A stretch of DNA of 64,000 nucleotides, taken from assembly GCA_004296455.1 (NCBI GenBank), contig AP018280.1:3224001-3288000 (forward strand), in the 5' to 3' direction. This DNA is from Calothrix sp. NIES-4101 (GTDB lineage: Bacteria; Cyanobacteriota; Cyanobacteriia; Cyanobacteriales; Nostocaceae). Of the stretch, positions 45,478 to 55,600 are shown one piece after another. Position numbers and translations under genes: made by a program. How positions within the stretch are numbered: the stretch's first letter is position 1; each line of letters starts with the position of its first letter. Under the pieces are notes generated by a model, which was given only the letters and a program-made list of their open reading frames with translations, was not told the origin of the DNA and did not search any database.

Positions 45478-47472
45478 TCATAAATTAAACCAAACACGCA
45501 ACACTTCCGCAACTGTCCAAGCTTGAGCAAAACAACCTCGTGGTGTAAATGGTGCATCCCCATCAAAAATTTCACTCAAGCTCCCAACTCCGTGAGCATT
45601 AAGATGATTTGCCATTGGCTTGAGAAATTGACGTGCTTGTGCAGGATTCGCATATACCTTCAGATGTGCCGACACAAATGCACCTAGCAACCATCCCCAC
45701 ACCGTACCTTGATGATAAGCTCCATCTCGTTGATACTGGCTGCCTTCGTAATTCCCCTGATAGTCTTTATCATTAGGACTGAGTGATCGCAAACCGTAGG
45801 ATGTGAGTAAAAAACGCCCGCAAACATCGACTATAGACTTTTGTTGGAGAGGTGACAAAGCAGTTTCTGGTAAGGAAACAGCAAAAAGTTGATTGGGGCG
45901 TAATGTGGCATCATCTCCATCGGGTGTATCCAAAACATCATAACAATAGCCGAGTTGCGGATGCCAAAACCGTGAAAATTTCGCTAACGTTCGATCTGCG
46001 ATCGCTGTATATTCTAAGTGGGGTTTACCAAGATGACGGGCAAAACTATCCATTGCTCGTACTGCGTTATACCAAAGAGCGTTAATTTCGATTGGTTTAC
46101 CAATGCGAGGTGTCACTACCCAGTTATCAACTTTGGCATCCATCCAAGTTAATTGGGTTCCATTTTCTCCTGCATACAATAAACCATCGGTAGCATCGAG
46201 GTGGATATTGTAGCGAGTTCCTCGACAGTGCCAATCAATGATATCTGCAAGTATGGGAAAGAGTTGTTCGAGTAAGGTGTCGTCTCCTGTTGCTTGATAA
46301 TAGGCGCGAATTGCTTCAAAGTACCAAAGTGTCGCATCAACAGTATTGTATTCGGGTATTTCTCCGGCATCGGGGAAGCGGTTAGGTAACATGCCCTCAT
46401 TCACATACTTGGCGAAGGTACGAAGAATTGAACGGGCAACTTCCGGTCTTCCGGTGGCAAGGGTTAATCCTGGTAAACTAATCATGGTGTCCCTTCCCCA
46501 GTCACTAAACCACGGATAACCAGCAATCACAGTTTTACCGTGGGGTTCGGTGGGGGATGGACGTTCGACAATAAATTGATCTGCTGCTAATACTAAATGT
46601 TGAATCCAGGCTGGAGATTCTTTGCTTGGGGAGTTATTTGATTGCTGGGAATGTTCAATTTTGCACAGTTCTAGTAGTTTTTGCTCGTGGCTATGACGAG
46701 ACTTGAGAGCAATTTCTCCCTGATGATGTTGAATTTTTGCTTCGGTACCGGCAATAACAGTAAAAGTTTCTCCAGGGTTAATAGTGACTTGAAATGTGGC
46801 AGCATGAAGATGATCTTCACTATCACTTAATCCTCGGTAACGTTCGATCGCGAGATCAAAACCATAGTACCAGTTATGTACTGGGGATATATTGGCATTT
46901 TCCGCAAATAAATATAGGGGTGTTGCACCGGGATATGCAGTTACAGAAATTCCTCCCTCCATCTGTTCTATCGTCATCTGCCAACCATTGGCTTGAGTAC
47001 TGCCGTGGTAGTCACGATAATTCACCATTGCTTTGAGCGAGAGTTTCAATGGCTGAGTTGCACGTCGCAGCAGGTATTGAACATAAGTTGTATTTTCCCC
47101 TTGTTGCATCCAAATGCGTTTTTCCAGAATTGCATCCGCACAAGCAAATCGCCACAGAGGAATCGTTCCTTCCATGGTAAAACTTTCGATGTGACGAAAT
47201 CCCTGGGGACTAACTATACCATCAGCCCAACGATTGGCATGTAAAGGGTAAGTACGCTCGTCGTAAACGACTGTCTCATCTAGTTTCGTAAGTAGCAAAG
47301 TTCGTCCTAGTGGTGGTTTTAGGGCTGCCATTAATAGCCCGTGGTAGCGACGTGTCAGTAATCCCGCGATCGTTCCTGAAGCAAACCCACCAATACCATT
47401 TGTTACTAACCATTCACGTGATTCTGCGGTGTCTAGATGACCACAAATTTCTCGCCCAAATTCGATGCACAT
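45478..47472 (-). CDS. Amylo-alpha-1,6-glucosidase / glycogen-debranching-type enzyme
   Basis: A 664-residue protein with an N-terminal beta-sandwich (REWLVTNGIGGFASGTIAG) and a C-terminal (alpha/alpha)6 barrel of the GDE C-terminal family. Active-site acids are expected in WFSDWGRDTMISLPG, FPDAGEIPEYNTVDATLWY and DGAYHQGTVWGW, all present. It should hydrolyse alpha-1,6 branches of glycogen or related glucans. No partner gene is adjacent. Confidence 0.9.
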   Translation of the reverse strand: MCIEFGREICGHLDTAESREWLVTNGIGGFASGTIAGLLTRRYHGLLMAALKPPLGRTLLLTKLDETVVYDERTYPLHANRWADGIVSPQGFRHIESFTMEGTIPLWRFACADAILEKRIWMQQGENTTYVQYLLRRATQPLKLSLKAMVNYRDYHGSTQANGWQMTIEQMEGGISVTAYPGATPLYLFAENANISPVHNWYYGFDLAIERYRGLSDSEDHLHAATFQVTINPGETFTVIAGTEAKIQHHQGEIALKSRHSHEQKLLELCKIEHSQQSNNSPSKESPAWIQHLVLAADQFIVERPSPTEPHGKTVIAGYPWFSDWGRDTMISLPGLTLATGRPEVARSILRTFAKYVNEGMLPNRFPDAGEIPEYNTVDATLWYFEAIRAYYQATGDDTLLEQLFPILADIIDWHCRGTRYNIHLDATDGLLYAGENGTQLTWMDAKVDNWVVTPRIGKPIEINALWYNAVRAMDSFARHLGKPHLEYTAIADRTLAKFSRFWHPQLGYCYDVLDTPDGDDATLRPNQLFAVSLPETALSPLQQKSIVDVCGRFLLTSYGLRSLSPNDKDYQGNYEGSQYQRDGAYHQGTVWGWLLGAFVSAHLKVYANPAQARQFLKPMANHLNAHGVGSLSEIFDGDAPFTPRGCFAQAWTVAEVLRVWFNL

Positions 47473-47859
47473 TGCTCAACTCTGAGGAACAATATTTCGA
47501 TTATCTGTGTTTGGGCTAAGTTTGTGTTGTGACTTCGGTTAAGAGTTGTTGAGGAGAATTTCGCTCATACCAGGTTTATCTAACAATAATTGCGAGAAAA
47601 TTGATGCGGAGAAATTTGCGTCTGGAAAAATATGTAACGTCGAATCCAAGAAATATAACCTCAATCAACAAAAACATATCGCATCAGACTTGATATGAAA
47701 GGATTCAGAAGAAAATTATGCATAAACTTTCCGTATAATAAATAGCTAGCCTTATTGGGTGATTGGTTTAGTAAGTAAGCTTGATCATTCTGAGGAAGAA
47801 GTAGTAAATATAATGTGATTGTAATTTTGCGACGTAAGGTAGTTGGAGATGAGAGCGTA
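47473..47859. other. Intergenic region between divergent genes
   Basis: About 390 bp with no repeat, RNA or gene that I can recognise. The OLD-type gene frame is open from 47815, but the first 15 codons have no family match. Confidence 0.4.
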
Positions 47860-49530
47860 GTGATAAAGACTATCAAACTAAAATTTGGTAAAGCACCCAA
47901 CTTGCCCTCGGCAGAAATACTTACTACACCTGTAACCGTATTTGTAGGACCAAATAACTCTGGAAAAAGCAAAATTCTTTCTGAGATTCATTATCGATGT
48001 ACAAGCGGTCAATTAAACTCAATGGATGTTATCTTAACTGAAATTGAGTTTGACTCTTTTACGCTTGATATAGCACAAGAAAAAATCAGCAAAATTACTC
48101 TAAAGCCTGATTATAATGAAGCTCTTATGCCTGACAATATTATTGTTGGCAAGGGAGGAAACCGACAGCAGGTAAACGAGAACCAACTTCTTAGTGCGCT
48201 CCAAGATACAAATAGTCAAATCAATCTTTTCTGTCGGTGGTATCTTGCATTTAACACATTAATTCTTGATGGCAGAAATCGGATTAATCTCGTGAATCAG
48301 CAGTCTGCTGGTGATCTACAACAACCTCCTCACACTAGTTTTCAGGTTTTGTTTCGAGATGATGATAAGAGAAAGAAAGTTAGACGGATTATTTATGATG
48401 CATTTGGTTTACACTTGGTTGTCGATCCAACTAACTTGGGACAGTTAAGACTTCGTTTGTCTTCTCGCCCTCCCGCTACAGATATAGAGGAACGAGGTAT
48501 TCACGAAGATGCTTTAAAGTTCCACTCAGATGCGATTCTCGTTGAACAAGCTAGTGATGGTGTAAAAGCTTTCACAGGAATAGTTACAGAAATAATTGCT
48601 GGTGATCCTGCTGTTCTTCTAATTGATGAACCTGAAGCCTTCTTACATCCTTCTCTAGCATTTAATTTAGGTAAAGAGATTGCTCTTACTAGCTCCGGAA
48701 CTGAGAAAAGAATCTTTGTCTCGACACACAGTCCAAATTTCGTTATGGGCTGCATACAATCGGGTGCGCCAGTTAATATTGTAAGGCTGACTTACCGCAA
48801 TGGAACTCCCACAGCACGAATTCTTTCTAATCAAGATATTTTGCGATTGATGAGGAATCCTCTATTGCGTTCAACAGGAGTGCTGAGTGGATTATTTTAT
48901 GAATTTGTTATTGTTACAGAATCAGATGCAGATCGTGCTTTTTATCAGGAGATAAATGAACGTCTACTGCGATACAAACCAGAGTTAGGCATTATTAACT
49001 GTTTATTTATTAATGCCCAAAATAAGCAAACTGTTAAGACTATTATTAAACCCTTAAGAGAATTAGGTATACCAGCAGTCGGTCTTGTCGATATTGATAT
49101 TTTGAAAGATGGAGGACAAGTCTGGACTGGTTTTCTAGAAAGTAGTTTTATTCCAGCATTAGAGCATCAATCTCTGGCAACCCTGCGTAGTCATATCGAG
49201 CAAAAACTTAAGGAGTCAGGAAAAAATATGAAGCGTAATGGTGGTGTAGAGATACTTTCTCATAGTGACCAAGAAGCAGCTAATAATCTATTTGATAAAC
49301 TTGCTGAATATGGTTTATTCGTTGTACGTAAGGGTGAGCTAGAATCTTGGCTTCCTAATCTGGGTGCAACAGGGCATGGACCTACTTGGTTGATTGATAT
49401 CTTTGAAAAGATGGGAGAAGATCCAGAATCATCAAGCTATCTAAAGCCATCAAGCGGGGATGTATGGTCGTTTCTTGGTGAAATAAAAAAATGGTTTGAT
49501 AACCCAACTAGAAAAGGTATACCTTTATAA
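47860..49530 (+). CDS. OLD-family ATPase with TOPRIM nuclease domain
   Basis: A 556-residue protein. Walker A is GPNNSGKS (30-37), an ABC-like signature lies in ASDGVKAF, Walker B is VLLIDEPEAFLHPS, and the switch His is in STHSPN. From about residue 345 a TOPRIM domain follows: EFVIVTESDADR (first Glu) and GLVDIDIL (DxD). OLD proteins are DNA nucleases, and many act against phages; class 1 members stand alone as here. The GTG at 47860 has GGAGATGAG upstream and gives a natural N-terminus (VIKTIKLKFG); the frame extends to a GTG at 47815. IS fragments follow it, which suggests an accessory region. Defence function is inference. Confidence 0.82.
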   Translation: MIKTIKLKFGKAPNLPSAEILTTPVTVFVGPNNSGKSKILSEIHYRCTSGQLNSMDVILTEIEFDSFTLDIAQEKISKITLKPDYNEALMPDNIIVGKGGNRQQVNENQLLSALQDTNSQINLFCRWYLAFNTLILDGRNRINLVNQQSAGDLQQPPHTSFQVLFRDDDKRKKVRRIIYDAFGLHLVVDPTNLGQLRLRLSSRPPATDIEERGIHEDALKFHSDAILVEQASDGVKAFTGIVTEIIAGDPAVLLIDEPEAFLHPSLAFNLGKEIALTSSGTEKRIFVSTHSPNFVMGCIQSGAPVNIVRLTYRNGTPTARILSNQDILRLMRNPLLRSTGVLSGLFYEFVIVTESDADRAFYQEINERLLRYKPELGIINCLFINAQNKQTVKTIIKPLRELGIPAVGLVDIDILKDGGQVWTGFLESSFIPALEHQSLATLRSHIEQKLKESGKNMKRNGGVEILSHSDQEAANNLFDKLAEYGLFVVRKGELESWLPNLGATGHGPTWLIDIFEKMGEDPESSSYLKPSSGDVWSFLGEIKKWFDNPTRKGIPL

Positions 49531-49623
49531 GGTATTACATTCTATATTCAAACTGACATAGACAGCTAACACCTTGTTGGTACGGACAGGACAGAGGTTA
49601 TGGCTAAGAGGGTATTTATGTAA

Positions 49624-49764
49624 AGATCAACAACACCGCATTCATTAAAAAAGGATATTGACGACTATAATGCCGGAAAAAAGATTAATAGTAGTAAACG
49701 TCATATCCTTGTTGATACAATAGGTTTAATTTTAATGGTAGTTGTAATAGCTAAGAATTATTGA
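49624..49764 (+). pseudogene. IS5-family transposase fragment
   Basis: A 46-codon stretch reading IDDYNAGKKINSSKRHILVD and then TIGLILMVVVIAKNY before a stop. This is the central DDE-region block ([22 protein letters not shown]) of IS5-type transposases. Front and end are missing, so it is a dead relic. It is not from the same IS type as the 52.9-53.8 kb element. Confidence 0.8.
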
Positions 49765-49798
49765 GCATAGGGACAAAGATGTAGGTTCTGTAAATACT

Positions 49799-49878
49799 TT
49801 ACTCGAAAGATGGGTAATGCTCTGGTGATGGCTGGGGTTTGTGAGCAGAAACATCTCGTAGCCAGCGTTCTAATGTGA
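49799..49878 (-). pseudogene. C-terminal tail of a second FAD-dependent monooxygenase copy
   Basis: On the minus strand it reads TLERWLRDVSAHKPQPSPEH followed by YPSFE and a stop. The end of the full gene at 51030 reads HWLRDVFAHKSQPSPESYPSFE. About 75 nt are clearly duplicated, so pyrC now lies between two copies of the same gene end. Confidence 0.8.
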
Positions 49879-49893
49879 AATAACCCGAAGTTT

Positions 49894-50928
49894 TTATTCC
49901 GTCAATTGCCAAGTGATTTCCTCCCCCGCTCGTAACGGCACAAGTCCGGATTCAGGAAATGGCAATTCATCGGGAATGCGCCAAGTCGTTTTGGTCAATG
50001 TGATTTGTTCAGTATTGCGGGGGAGTTGATAAAAATCTGGACCATGGAAGCTGGCGAACGCTTCAAGTTTGTCGAGGGCATCAACGCTTTCAAATGCTTC
50101 TGCGTACAACTCCAGGGCGTGCAGAGCCGAATAGCAACCCGCGCAACCACAGGAACTTTCTTTGCTGTTGCGAGCATGAGGGGCACTATCGGTACCCAGA
50201 AAAAACTTGGGATTGCCCGATGTTGCCGCTTGCAAAAGTGCCAAGCGATGCTCCTCGCGTTTCAAAATGGGCAGGCAATAAAAATGGGGACGAATACCGC
50301 CTGTGAATAGAATGTTTCGGCTAAACAATAAATGTTGGGGTGTAATCGTGGCAGCAACATTGTTGTGAGCAGATAGGACAAACCTCACAGCATCGGCGGT
50401 GGTAATGTGTTCAAGCACCACACGCAGTTTGGGAAATCGTGATATGAGTGGAATCAAGTGCTTCTCAATGAACACTTTCTCGCGATCAAAGACATCAATA
50501 TCGCCATGAGTCACTTCTCCGTGCAGTAATAGTGGCATGTCTACCTGCTGCATCGCTTCAAAAACGCGATCGCACTTGCGAATGTCCGTCACCCCGAAGT
50601 CTGAGTTGGTTGTTGCACCAGCTGGGTAGTACTTCACTGCTTTGATAAACTGAGAGGCTTTCGCTGCAATAATTTCTTCGGGGCTAGTGTTGTCGGTGAG
50701 GTAGAGTGTCATCAGTGGCTCGAACTGGTTGCTAGCCGGAATCGCTGCGATGATGCGATCGCGGTATAACGCAGCATCAGCGACCGAGCGTACTGGAGGC
50801 TTCAAATTTGGCATGATGATGGCACGGGCAAACTGGCGCACCGTATGGGTTATAACTGCTTTCAATGCCGCACCATCGCGGAGATGAAGGTGCCAGTCGT
50901 CGGGTCGAGTCATTGTGAGTTTTTGCAT
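49894..50928 (-). CDS. pyrC: Dihydroorotase, PyrC (class II)
   Basis: A 344-residue zinc enzyme of pyrimidine synthesis that closes carbamoyl-aspartate to dihydroorotate. It starts [12 protein letters not shown] with the HxH metal pair, has the carboxylated Lys in [24 protein letters not shown] and GTDSAPH. It resembles the E. coli-type enzyme rather than the long class I type. It is flanked by two copies of a monooxygenase gene end, so it may have been inserted there or left by a deletion. Confidence 0.95.
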   Translation of the reverse strand: MQKLTMTRPDDWHLHLRDGAALKAVITHTVRQFARAIIMPNLKPPVRSVADAALYRDRIIAAIPASNQFEPLMTLYLTDNTSPEEIIAAKASQFIKAVKYYPAGATTNSDFGVTDIRKCDRVFEAMQQVDMPLLLHGEVTHGDIDVFDREKVFIEKHLIPLISRFPKLRVVLEHITTADAVRFVLSAHNNVAATITPQHLLFSRNILFTGGIRPHFYCLPILKREEHRLALLQAATSGNPKFFLGTDSAPHARNSKESSCGCAGCYSALHALELYAEAFESVDALDKLEAFASFHGPDFYQLPRNTEQITLTKTTWRIPDELPFPESGLVPLRAGEEITWQLTE

Positions 50929-51029
50929 CTTTCAATCATAAATACAGTTAGCGATAGGACGAGAACCTGTGGAACCCATGTGTTTTCCGATTCTCGAATG
51001 GTACGCTGATTTGAGGTTGTGGAGGTGCT

Positions 51030-52490
51030 TTACTCGAAGGATGGGTAACTTTCTGGTGATGGCTGGGATTTGTGAGCAAAAACATCTCGTAGCCAGTGTT
51101 TTGCTACAGTTAGCACCACGTGGGGATGAAAAAAAGCAGTGGGTGGTTTGACTAGGTGAAAAACTTCAATAAAAAGTTGATGCATCTCCGGGTTTTCTGC
51201 ACCTGTAAGCAAGATTTGGTCGGTGTAATATTGCATTATCCGCTCGATAAAATTTTGTTTTCCCCCTTCGGTGCTTTGCCAGCGAAAATCTTCTCCTGTC
51301 GCCATCATCCAAGCTACATCTACAGTTTTACTCAATTTGCGCTGGAAGGTACGCGAAAAACCACGAAGAAGCTGAGAATTAACGCCTTTCGATACATATT
51401 TTTGCAAGCATTGATCTAGTGTAACTGCCTCTAAAGCTGCAACCGTCATCCCTTGCCCATAAACGGGATTGAAACAGCAAAATGCATCTCCCATCACAAT
51501 TAAACCATCGGGAAATTTAGTTAATTTTTCGTAATGTCGGCGGCAGCTTTCAGTATTTCTATACCCGTATATGGGAGATATTGGTTTAGCATCAGTGATT
51601 AATTCGTCTAGGTAGCGATATACACCCGCAGGAGCAACTTGCTGCGATCGCAAACTTTTAGCAAATTCTAAAAATCCCGCTTCATCTGTGGGGGGATAAT
51701 CTTTGGCAATACCTGCCAATGTAATGACAAGGCGATTACCCTCAACTACTAACCAAACTGCACTGCGTTTCTTGTCGGGTGCTTGCGATAACGTCATGGC
51801 ACCTTTGACACCTGGATACAGTGATTCTTTATACTCATACCAACGAGTAGCATATGCTAAGAATGGGTTGATTTTGGTTTCTTTTGGAGGTACGTAACCC
51901 ATTGCCGTCAACCACTTGGGTGTTTGGGAATTGCGCCCACTCGCATCTACAACTAAATTAGCAGTTTGCTCGGTTTCGTTGCTTGTCTGCTTTTCTGTGT
52001 CTGGGATAACTCGCCACTTGACTCCCGTGATATTTTCTTGGGAGTCTGCCAGGAAACCTGTCACCATTCCCCGGACAAATTTAACTTGAGGATTTGCTTC
52101 TACGCGACGACGAATGAGATGCTCTACCAAATTCCGGCTACACAAATGGATACTAAAATCCGATGAGAATTGCGGATGTAAACCTCGCCAACCAAACCAT
52201 TGAAAATCCTTTGTCACATCCACAAGTGGCGCACCTGCGGCAGTTAATTCGGCTTTAAAACCTGGAAAGATTTCTTCGAGAATATTTTGTCCCCGTTTGA
52301 GGAAAGCATGTAAATGTTGAGATTGGGGAACACCATGACGAGATTCGGCTTGATTGGGGAGGCGATCGCGTTCGATAATGATCACTTGATGGAAATATCG
52401 TGATAGTGTTTGTGCTGCTAGCAACCCAGCTATACTTCCACCAATCACAATTGCCTGAGTTTGATTTTTGATATCCCCATCAGCGTACAT
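51030..52490 (-). CDS. FAD-dependent monooxygenase/oxidoreductase
   Basis: A 486-residue flavoprotein with an N-terminal Rossmann motif (AIVIGGSIAGLLAAQTLS), a conserved region QSQHLHAFLKRGQ, a DAS motif in NLVVDASGRNS, and the FAD-ribityl motif GDAFCCFNPVYGQGMTVAALEA. Such proteins hydroxylate or oxidise polyketide-, tetracycline- or geranylgeranyl-like substrates; the substrate is unknown. The ATG at 52490 (MYADGD) has AGGAG 9-10 nt upstream and is preferred over the ATG at 52544. A duplicate of its last 25 codons lies at 49799-49878. Confidence 0.85.
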   Translation of the reverse strand: MYADGDIKNQTQAIVIGGSIAGLLAAQTLSRYFHQVIIIERDRLPNQAESRHGVPQSQHLHAFLKRGQNILEEIFPGFKAELTAAGAPLVDVTKDFQWFGWRGLHPQFSSDFSIHLCSRNLVEHLIRRRVEANPQVKFVRGMVTGFLADSQENITGVKWRVIPDTEKQTSNETEQTANLVVDASGRNSQTPKWLTAMGYVPPKETKINPFLAYATRWYEYKESLYPGVKGAMTLSQAPDKKRSAVWLVVEGNRLVITLAGIAKDYPPTDEAGFLEFAKSLRSQQVAPAGVYRYLDELITDAKPISPIYGYRNTESCRRHYEKLTKFPDGLIVMGDAFCCFNPVYGQGMTVAALEAVTLDQCLQKYVSKGVNSQLLRGFSRTFQRKLSKTVDVAWMMATGEDFRWQSTEGGKQNFIERIMQYYTDQILLTGAENPEMHQLFIEVFHLVKPPTAFFHPHVVLTVAKHWLRDVFAHKSQPSPESYPSFE

Positions 52491-52879
52491 TTGACAACTC
52501 TCCTGTTTGCAAACTACTCTTGCTGTTCTGGTCTGCGGTGACATTTTTGTATTATTACTCAGTTTTTATTGTCTGGAAATAAATCTTCCCCTTGATAGAA
52601 AAATACTAAAAAGAAGTTGAATCTCTTTCAAAAATCAAAAATTAGGTTTTATATTACCAATTAACCATATTGATACTACATAAAATTTAACTAATCTCAC
52701 CAATAGACTTATCTACGAAAGATAAAGTGCTTGCAGTAAAAGCTTCTTAGATACAAAGGTACACTTGTACTGTTTTGAGTGTCAAACGTAAAAATGAGGT
52801 TTCTGGGGTTTAAAAACAAAAATATTAAAAGTTGGGAAAAACATAGCTCTATTTTCAAGTAAATGTGGATGGATAAAGC
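52491..52879. other. AT-rich intergenic region
   Basis: It lies between the monooxygenase start and the IS5 transposase end and must contain the IS left end, which I could not place. No gene is recognised. Confidence 0.4.
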
Positions 52880-53798
52880 TCAAAGATTATCACTTAAGAT
52901 CAAAGAAGAATTTAGATGTAATCTAACTAAACCGCATACTGCCATTATTACGTGGTTGTAACGATGTCTAGCTAGGCGAAATCTGTCACTAGCAACGTGA
53001 AAAGTTTTAACTCGACAAATCAGATGCTCAACACCAATTCGTAAGGAGGATAACTGTTTATTTTCCTCTTTTTTTGCTTCGCAAAGCTCTGCCTTTTTTG
53101 GTTTCTTATGAGGTGTTGTAATCAGTTCTTCTCCAATGTAAGCTTTATCTCCTAAAAATCTTTGTCTTTTATCTAGTTTATCTCGATGATTTCTAAATAA
53201 TTTAATATCACTTATCTTGCCAAAATGCCCTATGCAAATATCAACAATATCTTTACCTCCTGGCATCACTATAAACTGATTTTTAATTGTGTGCATTTTT
53301 TTCTTCCCTGAGTAATACTTTTTTTGCTCTTGATAATCACCAGGTCTCTCTATTGCTTGCTCTGCACTGTCTACTATTAATTCATACTCGCATAATTTTT
53401 CACAGAGTGCTTGGTATTTTTCACTATCATTTTCTACTTCTTCCATTTGAGAAGCAGGTAAAATTTCAAGGGAGAATTTCCACCCAATAATTAAATGTCT
53501 TATTTGCTTTGTTTCTTGAGACGCTGAATAGTAATCCTAGTATTTCAAATGTCGGCTTTTGTCTCAAATATACTAAACAAAGACATATTCCTTGTTTTAC
53601 TGTCATTTCTGCGCTCCTTCCTCCTCCAGGAGCAATTAAACGAATCTTGTTTTTTTCAATTTCTGCTTGTTTCTCTATGTGCCTTTGTTCTGCTAACATT
53701 ACTAATGAAATAAAATCCTCATATCTAATCCCAATCAATCGCTTTGCTTCCTGTGGGTGTGACTCTATTCTCTCTAAAGGACTTGTCATTGGTAGCAT
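52880..53798 (-). mobile_element. IS5-family transposase gene in two frames
   Basis: The two parts together make one DDE transposase of about 300 residues. Frame A (53798 to 53466) gives the N-terminal helix-turn-helix domain (TVKQGICLCLVYLRQKPTFEILGLLFSVSRNKANKTFNYW). Frame B, open to 52880, gives the catalytic domain (IVDSAEQAIERP, DKAYIGEE, IGVEHLICRVKTF). Frame A ends CTC CCT TGA; skipping one base (+1) continues GAA ATT TTA in frame B and restores the family block YWVEIL-PEILPASQMEEVE. The inverted ends were not found. It is either a recoded IS or one broken by a one-base insertion. Confidence 0.8.
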
Positions 53799-53857
53799 GC
53801 GTAATTTTACTTAGTCCTGATTATTCTCTCACGGAATTTATTTTAAAGACAGCTCTA

Positions 53858-54454
53858 ATGAAAATAACTAAAGTGCTAGTGAATGCGATCGCTAGTTTCG
53901 GCTGTCTATTGGCATCTTTTCCCGCCAAAGCGGAATGGAAACCACAAGCTGTGATCCAAGGTGTGTATACTGGTATACAACAAATTCATGGATATCAAGG
54001 CACGCCGAAAGTTGTGTGGGATGTAGAGAATGGAGCGCGTGGAGGTTGCGGGAGAATTTATGGCAGTCATTATTGTCCCCGGAATCATACCGTTTATGTG
54101 ACGAGAGAGCATATTCGTCTGGCTTATCAACATGGAGATGGGGCATTAGCATATATTGTTGCCCATGAATATGCCCATGCGATGCAAATTGCCTATGGAT
54201 TTGGCGCTAGCAGTACACCAATTTCGGAATTACAAGCTGATTGTTTGGCAGGAGTTTATATTGGTTTAATTCCCAATATTGAATTTGATAATCGAGATAT
54301 TCAAGAAATAGCTTCCTTTGCATATCGTATTGGTGATTATAATTGGCATGATCCCCAGCATCACGGTACACCAAAACAGAGAGTTCAAGCTGTTGTTTTG
54401 GGAATGCAATCTTCATTAAAAGGAAAAAGTGGTGTTGCCTCTTGTTTGAGGTGA
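53858..54454 (+). CDS. Exported neutral zinc metallopeptidase (YpfJ-like)
   Basis: A 198-residue protein with a signal peptide (ITKVLVNAIASFGCLLASFPAKA). The zinc motif is HEYAH in YIVAHEYAHAMQIAYG, and the third ligand block is ELQADCLAGVYIG, as in YpfJ-type putative neutral metallopeptidases. The ATG at 53858 starts the signal peptide; the frame extends back to 53744 through the IS5 region without sense. The start is only 60 bp from the transposase gene, so the IS may have changed its promoter. Confidence 0.8.
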   Translation: MKITKVLVNAIASFGCLLASFPAKAEWKPQAVIQGVYTGIQQIHGYQGTPKVVWDVENGARGGCGRIYGSHYCPRNHTVYVTREHIRLAYQHGDGALAYIVAHEYAHAMQIAYGFGASSTPISELQADCLAGVYIGLIPNIEFDNRDIQEIASFAYRIGDYNWHDPQHHGTPKQRVQAVVLGMQSSLKGKSGVASCLR

Positions 54455-54541
54455 AAAAATATCGGTATCAATAACTGCAAAGAATATATTACTATTACCA
54501 ATAGAATCAATTTTGCTTGTGCATCACTGCCGAACAAATAT

Positions 54542-55522
54542 ATGTCTATAATTATTGCTCAAAACTTGAGCAAATCATACCCCGTAGCTATTAAAGAGCC
54601 AGGGTTTCAAGGTACAATATCCCATTTTTTTCGGCGCACTTACCGGCAAATTCGCGCGGTTCAAGATGTGTCCTTTGAAATTACTCCTGGTGAAATTGTT
54701 GGCTTTTTGGGACCAAATGGCGCTGGAAAAACGACGACATTGAAAATGCTCACGGGGTTAATTCATCCCACTAGCGGCAATGTCAGAGTGGCGGGACATA
54801 TCCCATTTCGCCGACAAGAGAGTTTTTTGCAAAAAATAACCCTGGTGATGGGACAAAAGCAGCAGTTGATTTGGGACTTACCAGCGCTGGACTCGCTGAA
54901 AATTAATGCCGCAGTATATGGAATTAGCGATCGCGAATTATGGGAAAGGGTGGGAGAATTAAGTGAAATGCTGTCATTGGATGGCAAGCTTGTCCAACCA
55001 GTACGCAAGTTATCTTTAGGCGAACGGATGAAAGCCGAGTTACTGGCAGCATTATTACACCGTCCTCAAGTTCTGTTTCTGGACGAACCGACTTTAGGTT
55101 TGGATGTGAATGCTCAAGTTAGTGTCCGCGAGTTTCTCCGCCAGTATAATCAACGTTATGGAGCCACGGTACTTTTAACTAGTCATTACATGGCTGACAT
55201 TACCGCCCTCTGTGAACGAGTATTAATGATTCATCAAGGCACTTTGATGTACGATGGCAGCTTAGATGGATTATTGGAACGCTTTGCGCCGTATCGTGAG
55301 ATACATGTAGAATTTGCAGAACCCATTTCCAAAGAAAAGCTGAGATTTTACGGTGATGTCAAGCATGTTGAAGGGCGTTCGGCTTGTTTTATCGTCGCTC
55401 AGGAACAATTAACAGGCGTAGTTTCACGGTTACTATCTGAGTTGGAAGTAATAGATTTAACAGTTACAGAGCCACCTGTTGAGGAAGTAATTGGTAGAGT
55501 ATTTGCAGCTGGAGTTGTTTAA
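54542..55522 (+). CDS. ABC-2 type transporter, ATP-binding protein
   Basis: A 326-residue ABC ATPase: Walker A GPNGAGKTT, Q loop near VMGQKQQL, signature LSLGERMKAELLAALLH, Walker B VLFLDEPTLGLD, and switch His in LLTSHYM. The C-terminal 90 residues form an extra regulatory domain. It works with the membrane protein encoded 78 bp downstream to export lipid-, peptide- or drug-like molecules. Confidence 0.9.
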   Translation: MSIIIAQNLSKSYPVAIKEPGFQGTISHFFRRTYRQIRAVQDVSFEITPGEIVGFLGPNGAGKTTTLKMLTGLIHPTSGNVRVAGHIPFRRQESFLQKITLVMGQKQQLIWDLPALDSLKINAAVYGISDRELWERVGELSEMLSLDGKLVQPVRKLSLGERMKAELLAALLHRPQVLFLDEPTLGLDVNAQVSVREFLRQYNQRYGATVLLTSHYMADITALCERVLMIHQGTLMYDGSLDGLLERFAPYREIHVEFAEPISKEKLRFYGDVKHVEGRSACFIVAQEQLTGVVSRLLSELEVIDLTVTEPPVEEVIGRVFAAGVV

Positions 55523-55600
55523 GAAAGTTGCGAGTAACAACTGTTGGCTCATCAGTAGAGAATTACTTGTTTGCAATTAACCATTAACGATTAAGCAAAT

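Larger units (their letters stand above)
49531..49893. other. Intergenic region with two gene fragments
   Basis: It holds an IS5-type transposase fragment (49624-49764) and the tail of a second monooxygenase copy (49799-49878). Nothing else is recognised. Confidence 0.6.

Noticed and set aside
45302-45526. Plus-strand frame of 74 codons
   Set aside because: It is made largely of a dispersed repeat and overlaps the debranching-enzyme end.
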